This document shows positions 52,954-62,610 of a DNA stretch of 64,000 bases, piece after piece. The stretch comes from Butyrivibrio sp. GTDB lineage: Bacteria > Bacillota > Clostridia > Lachnospirales > Lachnospiraceae. Each line of letters begins with the position of its first letter. The first letter of the stretch is position 1. The stretch covers positions 1 through 64,000 of the forward strand of contig JAFXTN010000023.1 in the NCBI GenBank assembly GCA_017535785.1, read 5' to 3'. The notes under the pieces are model-generated. The model made no database searches. It saw only the letters and a list, made by a program, of their open reading frames with translations, and was not told the DNA's origin. The position numbers were made by a program, and so were the translations under genes.

Positions 52954-54153
52954 ATGAGTGAGACTATGAAAAAATATATAGAAGAGGCAGAGGGAGCGCT
53001 TCTTCATACATATAACCGTTATCAGATCGTATTGGACAAAGGAGACGGTGTTTATTTATACGATACAGACGGAAAAAAATATCTTGATTTTGTTTCCGGT
53101 ATTGCAGTTTTTGCCCTTGGATACAACAACAAGGCATACAATGATGCATTGAAGGCTCAGATCGACAAGCTTCTTCATACATCCAATTATTATTACAATG
53201 TTCCTGCGATCGAAGCTGCCAAGAAGATAAAAGAAGTTTCGGGAATGGACAGGGTATTTTTTACAAACAGCGGAGCTGAGGCTGTTGAGGGCGCTATCAA
53301 AGCGGCTAGAAAATATGCTTTTCTTAAAGACGGCAAGACAGATCATGAGATCATTGCCATGAATCATTCATTCCACGGAAGGACATTCGGAGCTCTTTCC
53401 GTAACGGGAAATCCTCATTACAGAGAGGCGTTCCAGCCTATGATCGGCAATATTAGATTTGCTGATATAAATGATTTTGACAGTGTTCTTGCCAATGTAA
53501 ACGATAAGACATGTGCAATCATCATGGAAACCGTTCAGGGCGAGGGCGGAATCTATCCCGCAACAGAAGAATTCCTTACCAAAGTTAGAAAGCTTTGCGA
53601 TGAAAAAGATATTCTTCTTATCCTTGATGAGATCCAGTGCGGAATGGGAAGAACAGGCTATATGTTTGCTTGGCAGAAATACGGTATCAAGCCCGATATC
53701 ATGACTACAGCAAAGGCACTCGGATGCGGTGTTCCTGTCGGAGCATTTTTGTTAAACGAGAAAGTCGGAGCCAATTCACTTGTTGCCGGAGACCATGGAA
53801 CAACATACGGCGGAAACCCCTTTGCTTGCGCCGCTATTAACAAAGTCCTTGATTTATTCAAGGAGGACAATATAATAGAGAATGTGAATAAGGTGGCACC
53901 GTATCTTGAGAAGCGTCTTGATGAACTCAAGGATAAATACGACTTCATAACAGACAGAAGAGGTGCGGGATTCATGCAGGGACTTGAGCTTAACAAGCCC
54001 GTTGCTGACGTGATAAACAAGGCACTTGAAAAAGGACTTATCCTTATCAATGCAGGTGCAAATATCATAAGATTTGTGCCGCCGCTTATAATAACCAAGG
54101 AAGATGTAGATGACATGATCAAGATACTTGATTCATGCCTAGGGGATTTATGA
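52954..54153 (+). CDS. argD: Acetylornithine aminotransferase
   Basis: A class III PLP aminotransferase converting N-acetylglutamate semialdehyde to N-acetylornithine. The N terminus NRYQIVLDKGDGVYLYDTDG, the PLP-binding motif LILDEIQCGMGRTG and the Schiff-base lysine in TTAKALGCGVPVGAF are present. The length is 399. The following gene's ATG overlaps its last 4 bases (ATGA), so that gene is translationally coupled. Confidence 0.95.
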   Translation: MSETMKKYIEEAEGALLHTYNRYQIVLDKGDGVYLYDTDGKKYLDFVSGIAVFALGYNNKAYNDALKAQIDKLLHTSNYYYNVPAIEAAKKIKEVSGMDRVFFTNSGAEAVEGAIKAARKYAFLKDGKTDHEIIAMNHSFHGRTFGALSVTGNPHYREAFQPMIGNIRFADINDFDSVLANVNDKTCAIIMETVQGEGGIYPATEEFLTKVRKLCDEKDILLILDEIQCGMGRTGYMFAWQKYGIKPDIMTTAKALGCGVPVGAFLLNEKVGANSLVAGDHGTTYGGNPFACAAINKVLDLFKEDNIIENVNKVAPYLEKRLDELKDKYDFITDRRGAGFMQGLELNKPVADVINKALEKGLILINAGANIIRFVPPLIITKEDVDDMIKILDSCLGDL

Positions 54154-55670
54154 AGCTTAGAACCAGAATTTTTTCTATAATACTTATACTTTGCACAGTT
54201 TTGGGAGCGGTTTTATACGCTCGTTCGGGACAGAGCATTTTCGAGGAACATGCTTTATTTAACGGAGGAAGGAATACCGTAAGAGTTTGGTACACCGATG
54301 ATGCTCTGACTCCATATCTTCAGAGCAAGGCTGTAGCATATTCGGAGACCATGAGTAAGGTAAGGATCGAGCCCGTACTGGTCTCCGGTATTGAGTATCT
54401 TGAGGCTATCAATAAGGCCTCTCTTAAGAACAGTAATTATCCGGATCTTTTTATAATAACAAACGATTCGCTTGAAAAGGCCTATCTGGCAGGACTTGCA
54501 CTTGAGATCGACAACACAGGAAATTTCCTCAAAGAGGAAACTTTCCCTAAGGCTGCCATAGATTGTGTTACTTATAACGGAAGATATATAGGATATCCTT
54601 TTTACTTCGAGACAAGTTCACTTGTTTACAACAAGACATATCTGGAGAATATGGCCAAAGAGCAGCTTGAGATGCAAAAAGAGCTGGAGTCTTTACCCGA
54701 CCAGAATCCCGATGCCACTGAGGCTTTGGAAGAGGATGCCGGTGAAGGTGAAGAGGCAGCTGTAGAAGGTGAAGAGGCTGCCGAAGAGGAAGCAGAGGAA
54801 GCTATTTCCGAAGAGGCGGTTGAAGAGACTGTTTCGGATGCGATCCCCAATACCATTTCCGGAATTTTGTCTTTTGCCCAGGACTATACTGCTCCCGAAC
54901 AGGTAGAAGCCGTATTTAAATGGGACGTTACAGATATTTTCTACAACTATTTCTTTGTTGGAAATTACATGAACGTCGGTGGAGATGCCGGTGATGACGT
55001 ATCTCAGATCGATATTTACAATACAGATACCATTAGCTGCATGAAGATCTATCAGCAGCTCAATCAGTTCTTTGCTATCGATTCGGAATCTGTGGACTAC
55101 GATAGCGTGGTTCAGGATTTCATCGACGGTAAGATCGTATTTACCGTTGCAACTACGGATATCCTTCGCAGGATTGAAGAGGCCAAGGCAAAGGGCGAGT
55201 GCGACTTTGAATTCGGCGTTGCCGATATGCCCGGACTTACTGGAGACTTTAAGACTAGGACGATGTCTGTTACGGAATGTATTGTTGTTAACGGATACTC
55301 CGAACATCCTTATGAAGCCAATGCTTTTGCTAAATATCTTTGTAAAGATAATTCGGGTGATATTTATAAGATGAGCGGTAAGCTCGCTGCGCATTACAAC
55401 GTAAATTATTCAGATCCCAATCTTGATACTTTTGTTGATGTTTATGCCGATTCGGTTCCTATGCCCAAGACTATTGAGACAAGCAATCTTTGGATGGAAC
55501 TTGAGATAGCATTTACAAAGATCTGGAACGGAGAAGACTGCAACAGCACTTTGAAGCAGGTTTCCGAGAATATAATGAAACAGGTCACCGGAAAAGAGTA
55601 TACTGAAGAGACTATACCTGATCCGAACGATGATGTTATAACTGCAGGTCTCAAAGAAGAACGCGATTAA
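54150..55670 (+). CDS. Orphan solute-binding-like protein with acidic insert
   Basis: A 506-residue protein with a single N-terminal membrane helix (residues 7-24) lacking a lipobox cysteine, so it is probably membrane-anchored outside. The rest resembles ABC sugar-type binding proteins (NTVRVWYTDDALTPYLQ, YPDLFIITND, YIGYPFYFETSSLVYNKTYLEN, late SVTECIVVNGYSEHPYEANAFAKYL). A Glu/Ala-rich low-complexity insert at about 185-230 interrupts the fold. No permease or ATPase gene adjoins. The ATG at 54150 overlaps argD, coupling it to the arg operon. Function unknown; envelope sensing or ligand capture are possibilities. Confidence 0.8.
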   Translation: MKLRTRIFSIILILCTVLGAVLYARSGQSIFEEHALFNGGRNTVRVWYTDDALTPYLQSKAVAYSETMSKVRIEPVLVSGIEYLEAINKASLKNSNYPDLFIITNDSLEKAYLAGLALEIDNTGNFLKEETFPKAAIDCVTYNGRYIGYPFYFETSSLVYNKTYLENMAKEQLEMQKELESLPDQNPDATEALEEDAGEGEEAAVEGEEAAEEEAEEAISEEAVEETVSDAIPNTISGILSFAQDYTAPEQVEAVFKWDVTDIFYNYFFVGNYMNVGGDAGDDVSQIDIYNTDTISCMKIYQQLNQFFAIDSESVDYDSVVQDFIDGKIVFTVATTDILRRIEEAKAKGECDFEFGVADMPGLTGDFKTRTMSVTECIVVNGYSEHPYEANAFAKYLCKDNSGDIYKMSGKLAAHYNVNYSDPNLDTFVDVYADSVPMPKTIETSNLWMELEIAFTKIWNGEDCNSTLKQVSENIMKQVTGKEYTEETIPDPNDDVITAGLKEERD

Positions 55671-55692
55671 TGTTACGAACTATTAATACGAC

Positions 55693-55721
55693 TTGCACAT
55701 TTTACAAAATTAGACTAGAAT
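55693..55721 (+). promoter_or_regulatory. comEA promoter
   Basis: TTGCAC (55693-55698), 17 bases, then TAGAAT (55716-55721), 40 bases before the comEA start. Confidence 0.6.
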
Positions 55722-55761
55722 AAAAAAAGCATGGTGGGGTCCTCTTAACACGGGAGGATAC

Positions 55762-56412
55762 ATGCATAAATATTTAATACCAATATTATTACTTATCACA
55801 CTTACAGGGTGTACGGCATCTGAAGGCGCTTCAGAGCTGGTTTTGACGGAAAGTGCTATGGAGAATGCGAGTTCAGATCCCGTGGATCAAAGTGAGTATG
55901 AGAGTGATATGGGATCGGCCGTAATAGAGGCGTCTGAACCGGAAGATATCATTGTATATGTTTGCGGTGCGGTCAATGATCCCGGAGTATATACATTGTC
56001 TTCGAATAGCAGAGCGGATGATGCGGTCACCACAGCTGGAGGCTTTTCGGAGGAAGCGGATATCAATTATGTGAACCTTGCAGCTCCGATATCGGATGGA
56101 AGCAAACTTTTTATTCCTACGAAGGAAGAAGTGCAAAGTTCAGGTGGATCGATCAAGGAACCTTCGATCGGAGAAGGCGGACAAGATGATCTATATCCAA
56201 ACAGTTCTTCAAATGATGGTCTTATCAACATCAATACGGCTTCCAAAGAGGAGCTTAAGACACTTCCCGGTGTCGGCGATGTTACTGCCGATAAGATAAT
56301 CGACTATAGGCAGAAGAACGGTGAATTTAAAAGTATTGAGGATATCAAAAAGGTATCCGGAATTAAAGATAAACTTTTTTCCAAGATCAAGGAAAAAATA
56401 ACTACATCATAA
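55762..56412 (+). CDS. comEA: ComEA-like helix-hairpin-helix DNA-binding lipoprotein
   Basis: ComEA binds incoming DNA at the cell surface for transformation. A lipoprotein signal ends LTGC (Cys17). A Ser/Glu-rich linker leads to an SLBB domain (about 63-117: IIVYVCGAVNDPGVYTL, ADINYVNLAAPISDG). Residues about 152-216 carry tandem helix-hairpin-helix motifs, ININTASKEELKTLPGVGDVTADKIIDYRQ. Lipid anchoring replaces the membrane helix of the Bacillus protein. GGGAGG precedes the ATG. comEC lies four genes downstream. Confidence 0.9.
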   Translation: MHKYLIPILLLITLTGCTASEGASELVLTESAMENASSDPVDQSEYESDMGSAVIEASEPEDIIVYVCGAVNDPGVYTLSSNSRADDAVTTAGGFSEEADINYVNLAAPISDGSKLFIPTKEEVQSSGGSIKEPSIGEGGQDDLYPNSSSNDGLININTASKEELKTLPGVGDVTADKIIDYRQKNGEFKSIEDIKKVSGIKDKLFSKIKEKITTS

Positions 56413-56442
56413 CAAAAAAATATTATAGGGAACGGTGGAGCA

Positions 56443-57126
56443 ATGGGAAAAGTAGCGCTGGTAGTTGATGATGAAAGAAGTATCGTAAAAGGAATCAAGT
56501 ACAGTCTTGAGCAGGACGACATTATGGTTGAATGCGCGTATAACGGTGAGGATGCTGTAACAATGGCATCTAAGAGAAGTTATGACGTTGTCATTCTTGA
56601 TGTTATGCTTCCTGCAATGTCAGGATTTGAGGTTTGTCAGAAGATCAGAGAATTTTCTGATGTGCCTATCATTATCCTTACTGCAAAGGGTGAAGACATG
56701 GATAAGATCCTCGGCCTTGATTATGGTGCTGATGATTATCTTACCAAGCCTTTCAATGTTCTTGAGCTTAAAGCCAGAATCAAGGCTATCATGAGACGTT
56801 TTGCCAAGAACAATCCTGAAGAGGACAGCATGGTATTCGGTAATCTTAAGATCAACCAGGAATACAGACGTGTATATATCAAGGATAAGGAGATCAATAT
56901 CACAGGACGTGAATATGAAGTCCTTGAGTTCCTTGCATCTCATCCCGGAAGAATCTATTCAAGAGATATGCTTCTTGATGCGATCTGGGGCGAGAAGTTC
57001 GTTGGTGATGCAAGAACAGTAGACGTTCATATCAGAAGACTGCGTGAGAAGATTGAAGAGAACGCCAGCGATCCTCAGTATGTAAAGACTAAGTGGGGCA
57101 GCGGTTATTATTTCCAGATGAACTAA
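56443..57126 (+). CDS. OmpR/PhoB family response regulator
   Basis: A 227-residue two-component regulator. The receiver has the acidic pair in VVDDERS, the phospho-acceptor Asp53 (VILDVMLP) and the Lys in LTKPF. The winged-helix DNA-binding domain covers residues about 125-225, ending RRLREKIEENASDPQYVKTKWGSGYYF. Its kinase is encoded next. The set of regulator, PhoR-type kinase and an exported protein next to comEC resembles envelope-stress systems of the WalRK/PhoPR class, but specific orthology is unproven. Confidence 0.93.
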   Translation: MGKVALVVDDERSIVKGIKYSLEQDDIMVECAYNGEDAVTMASKRSYDVVILDVMLPAMSGFEVCQKIREFSDVPIIILTAKGEDMDKILGLDYGADDYLTKPFNVLELKARIKAIMRRFAKNNPEEDSMVFGNLKINQEYRRVYIKDKEINITGREYEVLEFLASHPGRIYSRDMLLDAIWGEKFVGDARTVDVHIRRLREKIEENASDPQYVKTKWGSGYYFQMN

Positions 57127-57133
57127 TATTGAT

Positions 57134-58648
57134 ATGAAATCAGAAGCTTATGTATCCGATAGCTCATCAAAGCTATCTTCGTTTAAAGAATTATTCAGAA
57201 GTCTAAAAGCACATTTCTTTATAGCGATATTTTTGACAGGACTTGCATGTTGTATAACCATGCATGTCCTGATCTTAAATGACTATGAGCAACGTGCTGT
57301 CAATGTCAGGATCTCAGAGATGACTACTCAGGTGAGATTACTGGCCAATCGCCTTATAAAATACAATTACATGCAAGATCCCGATGATCCGGTCATCAAT
57401 GCTGAGATTGATTATTTGTCCAATTTCAACAACGGTCGTTTGCTCGTTGTTAATGATGATCTTATGGTCATCAAGGATACCTATGGTAAGAGCCTTGGAA
57501 AGACTATCGTATCTGAAGAGACGATCACTTGTCTTAAAGAGGGTACTAAGGGTACTTATGCTTATTTTGACAAACAGAACGGGCTTATAGAATTGGTCGT
57601 TCCGGTTGTGGAAGATAAACAATCGGAAGGAAGTGATGTTGTTGATACCGACAAGATCGAGGTTGTACGCGGTGCGGTCATGTTAAGTATTTCAATGGAT
57701 CCGATCCACCGCTCTTTGATAAAGCTTAGTAGGCAGATCGCTGTTTATGAAGGTCTTATCATAATTACGATACTTATCATAGCTCTTATGCTTGCGCATA
57801 AGCTGATGAAGCCGTTTGATAAGATCACAGCTGATATCAATGAAGTTAAGGCGGGTTATACCGAAGATTCTATAGAGATTCCTAAATTAACAGAGGCAAG
57901 ACATATTGCGATAGCGTTTAATTCACTTCTAAGACGAATGAAAGTATTGGATGATTCCAGACAGGAATTCGTATCAAACGTGTCTCATGAGCTTAGAACC
58001 CCTATCACTTCAATGAAGGTTCTTGCGGATTCTCTTTTATCTATGGGTGAAGAGGCGCCTGTTGAGATATACAGGGATTTCATGGAAGACATAGGAAAAG
58101 AAGTAGACAGAGAAAACAAGATCATTGGAGATCTTCTTACTCTTGTTAAGCTTGATAAAAAGAATCCTGAGCTTGAGGTCAAGAGCGTCGACATTGAAGC
58201 TCTTATCGAGGGCGTTTTAAAGAGGATCAAGCCGATAGCGATGCAGAGAGATATCGAGCTTATATTTGAAAGTAAACGTTCCGTTACCGCGGAGATTGAT
58301 GAGGTCAAGATATCTCAGGTCATGACCAACCTTGTGGAGAATGCCGTTAAGTACAATAAGGACGGCGGAAGTGTGAAGGTTGTTCTTGATGCGGATCATC
58401 AGAATTTCACCGTAAAGGTAATGGATACGGGCGTAGGAATCCCCGAAGATGCGTTGGAGCATGTATTTGAGAGATTCTACCGTGTTGATAAATCCAGATC
58501 CAGAGAGATCGGTGGTACCGGTCTTGGACTTGCGATCGCAAGAAGTGCCGTACTTATGCATAGAGGCACAATTGATGTAGATAGTAAACTTGGAGTCGGA
58601 ACGACATTTACTGTAAAGATTCCTTTGATATTAGCAGCTGAGAAATGA
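57134..58648 (+). CDS. Membrane sensor histidine kinase
   Basis: A 504-residue kinase paired with the preceding regulator. Two transmembrane helices (about 29-50 and 211-232) flank an extracellular sensor domain of about 160 residues. HAMP and dimerisation domains follow, with the phospho-acceptor His285 in SNVSHELRTP. The ATPase motifs are NLVENAVKYN (N box), DTGVGIPED (G1) and GGTGLGLAIA (G2). It starts 7 bp after the regulator and overlaps the GerMN gene by 4 bases. Confidence 0.94.
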   Translation: MKSEAYVSDSSSKLSSFKELFRSLKAHFFIAIFLTGLACCITMHVLILNDYEQRAVNVRISEMTTQVRLLANRLIKYNYMQDPDDPVINAEIDYLSNFNNGRLLVVNDDLMVIKDTYGKSLGKTIVSEETITCLKEGTKGTYAYFDKQNGLIELVVPVVEDKQSEGSDVVDTDKIEVVRGAVMLSISMDPIHRSLIKLSRQIAVYEGLIIITILIIALMLAHKLMKPFDKITADINEVKAGYTEDSIEIPKLTEARHIAIAFNSLLRRMKVLDDSRQEFVSNVSHELRTPITSMKVLADSLLSMGEEAPVEIYRDFMEDIGKEVDRENKIIGDLLTLVKLDKKNPELEVKSVDIEALIEGVLKRIKPIAMQRDIELIFESKRSVTAEIDEVKISQVMTNLVENAVKYNKDGGSVKVVLDADHQNFTVKVMDTGVGIPEDALEHVFERFYRVDKSRSREIGGTGLGLAIARSAVLMHRGTIDVDSKLGVGTTFTVKIPLILAAEK

Positions 58649-59598
58649 TTGGGTTACCTGATATGATTTTCAAAAAGAGAGGCTTGTCCAACAAAATAGC
58701 GGTTATCTGCGGTGTCCTTTTTGCCGCTTTATTTGCGGTGTCTTGTTCCAAGCAATCGGCTACCGCCAATAATGTGAAGATATACTATGTCGACGCAAAG
58801 GGTAATCAGATCGAGTCATGGAACAGTGAGATCAAGGCTAATACTATGGATACCGATGAAGCTGTCGGCGTCCTTATTGAGGAATTGTCCAAGAAAATAG
58901 TTACTTCCAAAGCTCAGGCTGCAATTTCAGAGCCTGTTAAGCTTAAGAAGTTTTCCGTTGAAGAGGACGAGGTTAAGCTTGATTTCTTTGCTGAATATGA
59001 TCAGCTTGGAAGAATTGATGAGGTTCTTCACAGAGCTGCGATAGTAAGAACTCTTACTCAGCTAAAGAAGATAAATTATGTATCTTTTTCCGTGGAAGGT
59101 CAGCCGATCACGGATCACCTCGGAAATAAGATAGGAAAAATGAAATCCGAGGATTTTATATACGATATCGGTAATGAAATGAATACCTACAAGCAGTATG
59201 AGATCAAGCTTTATTTTGCCAACGAAGCGAACGATAAGCTTGTTCCCGTGTACAGAGCTGTTGCATATAACAGCAGTGCATCGCTTGAGAAGATGGCTGT
59301 GGAGCAGATCATTGCAGGACCCAACAACAATCAGGTCCGTCCTACGATCGCGCCCGGTACAAAAGTTAATAATCTTAGTATAAAAGATGGCGTATGCCAT
59401 ATTGATTTTTCGGAAGAATTTCTCTCTGAACCTTTCGAAGTTGATCCTGAACTGGTCATTTATTCGATCGTAGACACTGTTACGGAATTTCCTGAAGTAA
59501 AAAGTGTTCAGATAAAGGTTGACGGTCAGACTGATTTTATCTTCAGAGATTTCCAGATCACAGGATTATATGAGAGAAATACAGATCTGATCTACTGA
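58645..59598 (+). CDS. Lipoprotein with two GerMN domains
   Basis: A 317-residue exported protein. The signal ends in an AVSC lipobox (Cys34 from the first ATG). Two GerMN repeats follow (about 72-165 and 185-310), the second with MAVEQIIAGPNNNQVRPTIAPGTKVNNLSIKDGVCHIDFSEEF. GerMN domains occur in GerM and LpqB-type lipoproteins next to two-component kinases; LpqB modulates the MtrAB system, so this one may tune the adjacent kinase (inference). It overlaps the kinase stop by 4 bases; a second ATG at 58663 is an alternative start. Confidence 0.88.
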   Translation: MIGLPDMIFKKRGLSNKIAVICGVLFAALFAVSCSKQSATANNVKIYYVDAKGNQIESWNSEIKANTMDTDEAVGVLIEELSKKIVTSKAQAAISEPVKLKKFSVEEDEVKLDFFAEYDQLGRIDEVLHRAAIVRTLTQLKKINYVSFSVEGQPITDHLGNKIGKMKSEDFIYDIGNEMNTYKQYEIKLYFANEANDKLVPVYRAVAYNSSASLEKMAVEQIIAGPNNNQVRPTIAPGTKVNNLSIKDGVCHIDFSEEFLSEPFEVDPELVIYSIVDTVTEFPEVKSVQIKVDGQTDFIFRDFQITGLYERNTDLIY

Positions 59599-59624
59599 TC
59601 TTAAGGAGTTTTGTTTATATATTT

Positions 59625-61916
59625 ATGAAAAGGCCGTTGGTTATTGCATCATTATTGATCACGGCGATTGTCTTTATTTATCTTTTGATTTCTTTTGATA
59701 ATGATATCTATGTGCCTCCGAAAGAGCCGGACGGCTCTTTCACGGAGTGCATCGGAGTAGTTTCCAAGAAAGAATTAAAAATCTTATATTCGGGCGATAC
59801 AGTTAATGTTATTTATCTTGTGCCCAAAGAAAAAAAGAGGAGCAAGGCCAAATACATAGAATGCTACCTTGAAGAGGACGATGATGAGCTTCCTAATATA
59901 GGAGAAGAAGTTCTTGTTGCAGGTAAAGCCTATTGTTTTAAGCCGCCTCGTAATCCGGGAGAATTTGACAGTCGTCTTTATTATTCAACTTTGAAAATTG
60001 CATATAGGATAAAAAACGCCCATATTACCGCAAGAAACGGTAAGAAGGACATCTTGAGAGAAAAACTTTGCATCCTAAGATACAGGCTTGAAGGAATGCT
60101 CGATAACTGCCTTGCTGAAGAGGACAGTGCCGTTATGAAGGCGATGCTTTTGGGAGATAGGGCGTTTATGGATGAGGAGATAAAAGAGCTTTATAAGAAC
60201 AGTGGGATCGTACACATACTCGCTGTCAGCGGTCTTCACATCTCTATATTGGGCATGGGATTGTATAAATTCTTAAAGCGTTTAAAGCTTCAGAATGTAG
60301 TATGCTCCGTGCTTCCGATATTGTTTATGTATCTCTATGGGGAAATGTGCGGGATTTCTTCATCTTCATTCAGAGCGATCGGCATGTTCGTACTCCGCCT
60401 TACCGCTCCGCTTATAGGAAGGACGTATGATCTGTTGTCGGCGCTTGCGCTAACCGAGATGCTTCTCATTATCGATCAGCCGCTATATCTTTTTAACAGC
60501 GGATTTTTGTTTTCCTTCGGCGCGGTCATCGGAATAACCGTAGTTAAGCCAAGACTCGAGGAAATGATCCTTTTGATCTTAAATTTAAAAGTCAGGATAA
60601 GCAGAAATCTTGTGATACAAGGTCTTTTGTCGGGAATCTCCGTCGTGCTCGTGACGCTTCCCGTATATCTTGAATTCTATTATACTTACCCGATCTACTC
60701 GCTTATAACGAATATCATTGTGATCCCTTTGATGGGACTTCTGCTAGTGTGCGGTGTATTGTCTTGCGCAGCAGGTGGCCTATTGGGGGCGGGGTTAGTG
60801 GTCCGGTTTCTGAATATTCCGGGGATCGCGGTCCATTACATTCTTTTGCTGTATAAATATCTGTGCGGATTTCAGAATTCGATACCGGGAAACATCTTGT
60901 ACTTAGGGAATAAGGAAGGTTATAGGATCGTTATCTATTATGTGATGCTTGGGATAGCGCTTTTTTTAATAAAAAAGGATAAGGAAAAGCATGATAGAGA
61001 GCGGACATGGCAGATCATAAGAGCGCTGATCATTCCGGCAGCTCTTTTTATCCTGACAATAAATATCCCGGGCGGCCTTAAGATAACTGCGATCGATGTC
61101 GGCCAAGGCGATGGGATAGTTATTTCTACGGGCTGCAGCAATATTTTGATCGACGGAGGTAGCAGCAGTAACGATAAAGTTGGGAAATATTCGCTGATCC
61201 CGTTCCTAAGCTATGAAGGAATAGGAGTGCTGGATGCCGTGATCGTAAGCCACGAGGATGAGGATCATATTTCGGGGATACTTGAGATCATGGATGGCAT
61301 GGAAAAGGGCGGGATTAGGATAAAGACGCTTGTTTTGCCGGATGTAGCGGCAGCTACAAGGGAGAGCAACTATCATAAGCTTGAAAAACGGGCAAAAGAG
61401 CTGAAGATACCGGTAAAGTACATAAGTAAAGGCGAGAAGTTTGAGCTTAAGGTAAAAACAGGGTTTATGAGCGAAAAGCTAGAATTTACCTGTCTTAATC
61501 CGACGAAAAAAATGGAGACGGAAGGCGCTAATGCGTACTCTGGTGTATTACATATGCGCTATGGCTCTTTTACAGCTCTTTTTACGGGCGATGTGGAAAA
61601 AGAGGGAGAGGAACAGCTTAAACAGACAATAAGCCAAAATACGGAAAAATATGGCGAAATAACGCTGCTTAAAGTTGCGCACCATGGCTCCGCATATACA
61701 ACGGATGAAGAATTTCTTGAGATGACGAAGCCAAAGCTTGCAGTCATCAGCTGCGGCGTGAACAACAGCTACGGTCACCCGCACGCAGAGCTCCTTGAAA
61801 GACTTGAGCAGTACGGAACGAAGATATATCGCACCGATGAGCTGGGTGCGGTGAGCATCAGCGTATCAAGAAAAGGAGAGGTTAGGATAAAAAGTACTTT
61901 AATACCCGGGCAATAA
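59625..61916 (+). CDS. comEC: ComEC/Rec2 DNA-uptake channel protein
   Basis: ComEC forms the membrane channel through which single-stranded DNA enters during transformation. The 763 residues comprise an N-terminal DUF4131 part (about 1-150), a competence domain with many membrane helices starting NSGIVHILAVSGLHISILGMGLY, and a C-terminal metallo-beta-lactamase-like nuclease domain (about 485-750) with ITAIDVGQGDGIVIST, SHEDEDHISGI and VAHHGSAYTTDEEFL. All parts seem intact. The AAGGAG site lies 17 bases before the ATG, longer than usual. It is read with the preceding genes. Confidence 0.93.
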   Translation: MKRPLVIASLLITAIVFIYLLISFDNDIYVPPKEPDGSFTECIGVVSKKELKILYSGDTVNVIYLVPKEKKRSKAKYIECYLEEDDDELPNIGEEVLVAGKAYCFKPPRNPGEFDSRLYYSTLKIAYRIKNAHITARNGKKDILREKLCILRYRLEGMLDNCLAEEDSAVMKAMLLGDRAFMDEEIKELYKNSGIVHILAVSGLHISILGMGLYKFLKRLKLQNVVCSVLPILFMYLYGEMCGISSSSFRAIGMFVLRLTAPLIGRTYDLLSALALTEMLLIIDQPLYLFNSGFLFSFGAVIGITVVKPRLEEMILLILNLKVRISRNLVIQGLLSGISVVLVTLPVYLEFYYTYPIYSLITNIIVIPLMGLLLVCGVLSCAAGGLLGAGLVVRFLNIPGIAVHYILLLYKYLCGFQNSIPGNILYLGNKEGYRIVIYYVMLGIALFLIKKDKEKHDRERTWQIIRALIIPAALFILTINIPGGLKITAIDVGQGDGIVISTGCSNILIDGGSSSNDKVGKYSLIPFLSYEGIGVLDAVIVSHEDEDHISGILEIMDGMEKGGIRIKTLVLPDVAAATRESNYHKLEKRAKELKIPVKYISKGEKFELKVKTGFMSEKLEFTCLNPTKKMETEGANAYSGVLHMRYGSFTALFTGDVEKEGEEQLKQTISQNTEKYGEITLLKVAHHGSAYTTDEEFLEMTKPKLAVISCGVNNSYGHPHAELLERLEQYGTKIYRTDELGAVSISVSRKGEVRIKSTLIPGQ

Positions 61917-61949
61917 AAAACAGGCATGGCGAAGATCGCTATGCCTGTT
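61913..61949 (-). terminator. Terminator of the leftward zinc-ribbon gene
   Basis: AACAGGCATGGCGA (61919-61932) pairs with TCGCTATGCCTGTT (61936-61949) with one mismatch; read leftward it is followed by a T-run. It may also help end the comEC transcript. Confidence 0.85.
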
Positions 61950-61991
61950 CGTTTATATTCAAATATCTATCTCGATGTCAGAAACCGTCTA

Positions 61992-62600
61992 TTAGAATGA
62001 ATAGCCGTTTGCTCTGTTATATCCCTCGCAGATAGCGTTCATGTTCTTGATAAGGATATGGAGACCAATGAAAACACCGATACCGCAAAGGAGTGATCCG
62101 ATAACCATCCAAAGGAGTACTGTTGTACCGTTTTCTTCAAATGCCATTCCGTATCTGGGAGCATTGTTGCTAAGTCTGTTAGCTAATTTGTAGTACCAGT
62201 AGTATGAATAGATACCGCAAGTTACCATGCTAAGAAGGATGTAACCAACAAGACCTGTAGTTTCTTCTCCGTCACCTGCACATGCGATGTTAGCATCTTT
62301 GGCAAGTGTATAAATGAAGTAATAAGAATAGATTCCGCAAGTAATGATTGAAAGAAGGACCATTACAAGAAGATTTCTGTCTGTCTTAAGCGGAGCATTT
62401 CCTGTAAAGGCACCGTTGTTACCGTTAAATGTATTCTTTACATCGTTGACTGCGCTTGTGAAATCCTGCTCAGCTGAATTAAATGCGTTATTAGCTGCAT
62501 TCTCGAGCTGCTGGATTGTATCGCCTGCTACTTCCTTTCCGCAATTTGGACATACCTTGGTTCCCTCAGGTACTTCGTGACCACAATTTTTACAAAACAT
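61992..62600 (-). CDS. Zinc-ribbon plus DUF4234 membrane protein
   Basis: A 202-residue protein. The N-terminal zinc ribbon (Cys3, Cys6, Cys17, Cys20) is followed by an Asn/Ala-rich linker. Two DUF4234-type blocks come next (LLSIITCGIYSYYFIYTLAKDAN and LLSMVTCGIYSYYWYYKLANRL), then a last hydrophobic segment. Function unknown. The ATG at 62600 (minus strand) has GGAGGAG upstream; the frame extends 60 bases further without similarity. It starts 10 bases after the DUF2752 gene and shares its transcript. Confidence 0.9.
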   Translation of the reverse strand: MFCKNCGHEVPEGTKVCPNCGKEVAGDTIQQLENAANNAFNSAEQDFTSAVNDVKNTFNGNNGAFTGNAPLKTDRNLLVMVLLSIITCGIYSYYFIYTLAKDANIACAGDGEETTGLVGYILLSMVTCGIYSYYWYYKLANRLSNNAPRYGMAFEENGTTVLLWMVIGSLLCGIGVFIGLHILIKNMNAICEGYNRANGYSF

Positions 62601-62610
62601 ACTTCTCCTC

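Noticed and set aside
55762-55777. Second copy of the arg-operator sequence ATGCATAAATATTTAA (also at 49124-49139)
   Set aside because: Here the bases are the first codons of comEA (MHKYL), without a partner copy nearby; most likely coincidence in AT-rich DNA.
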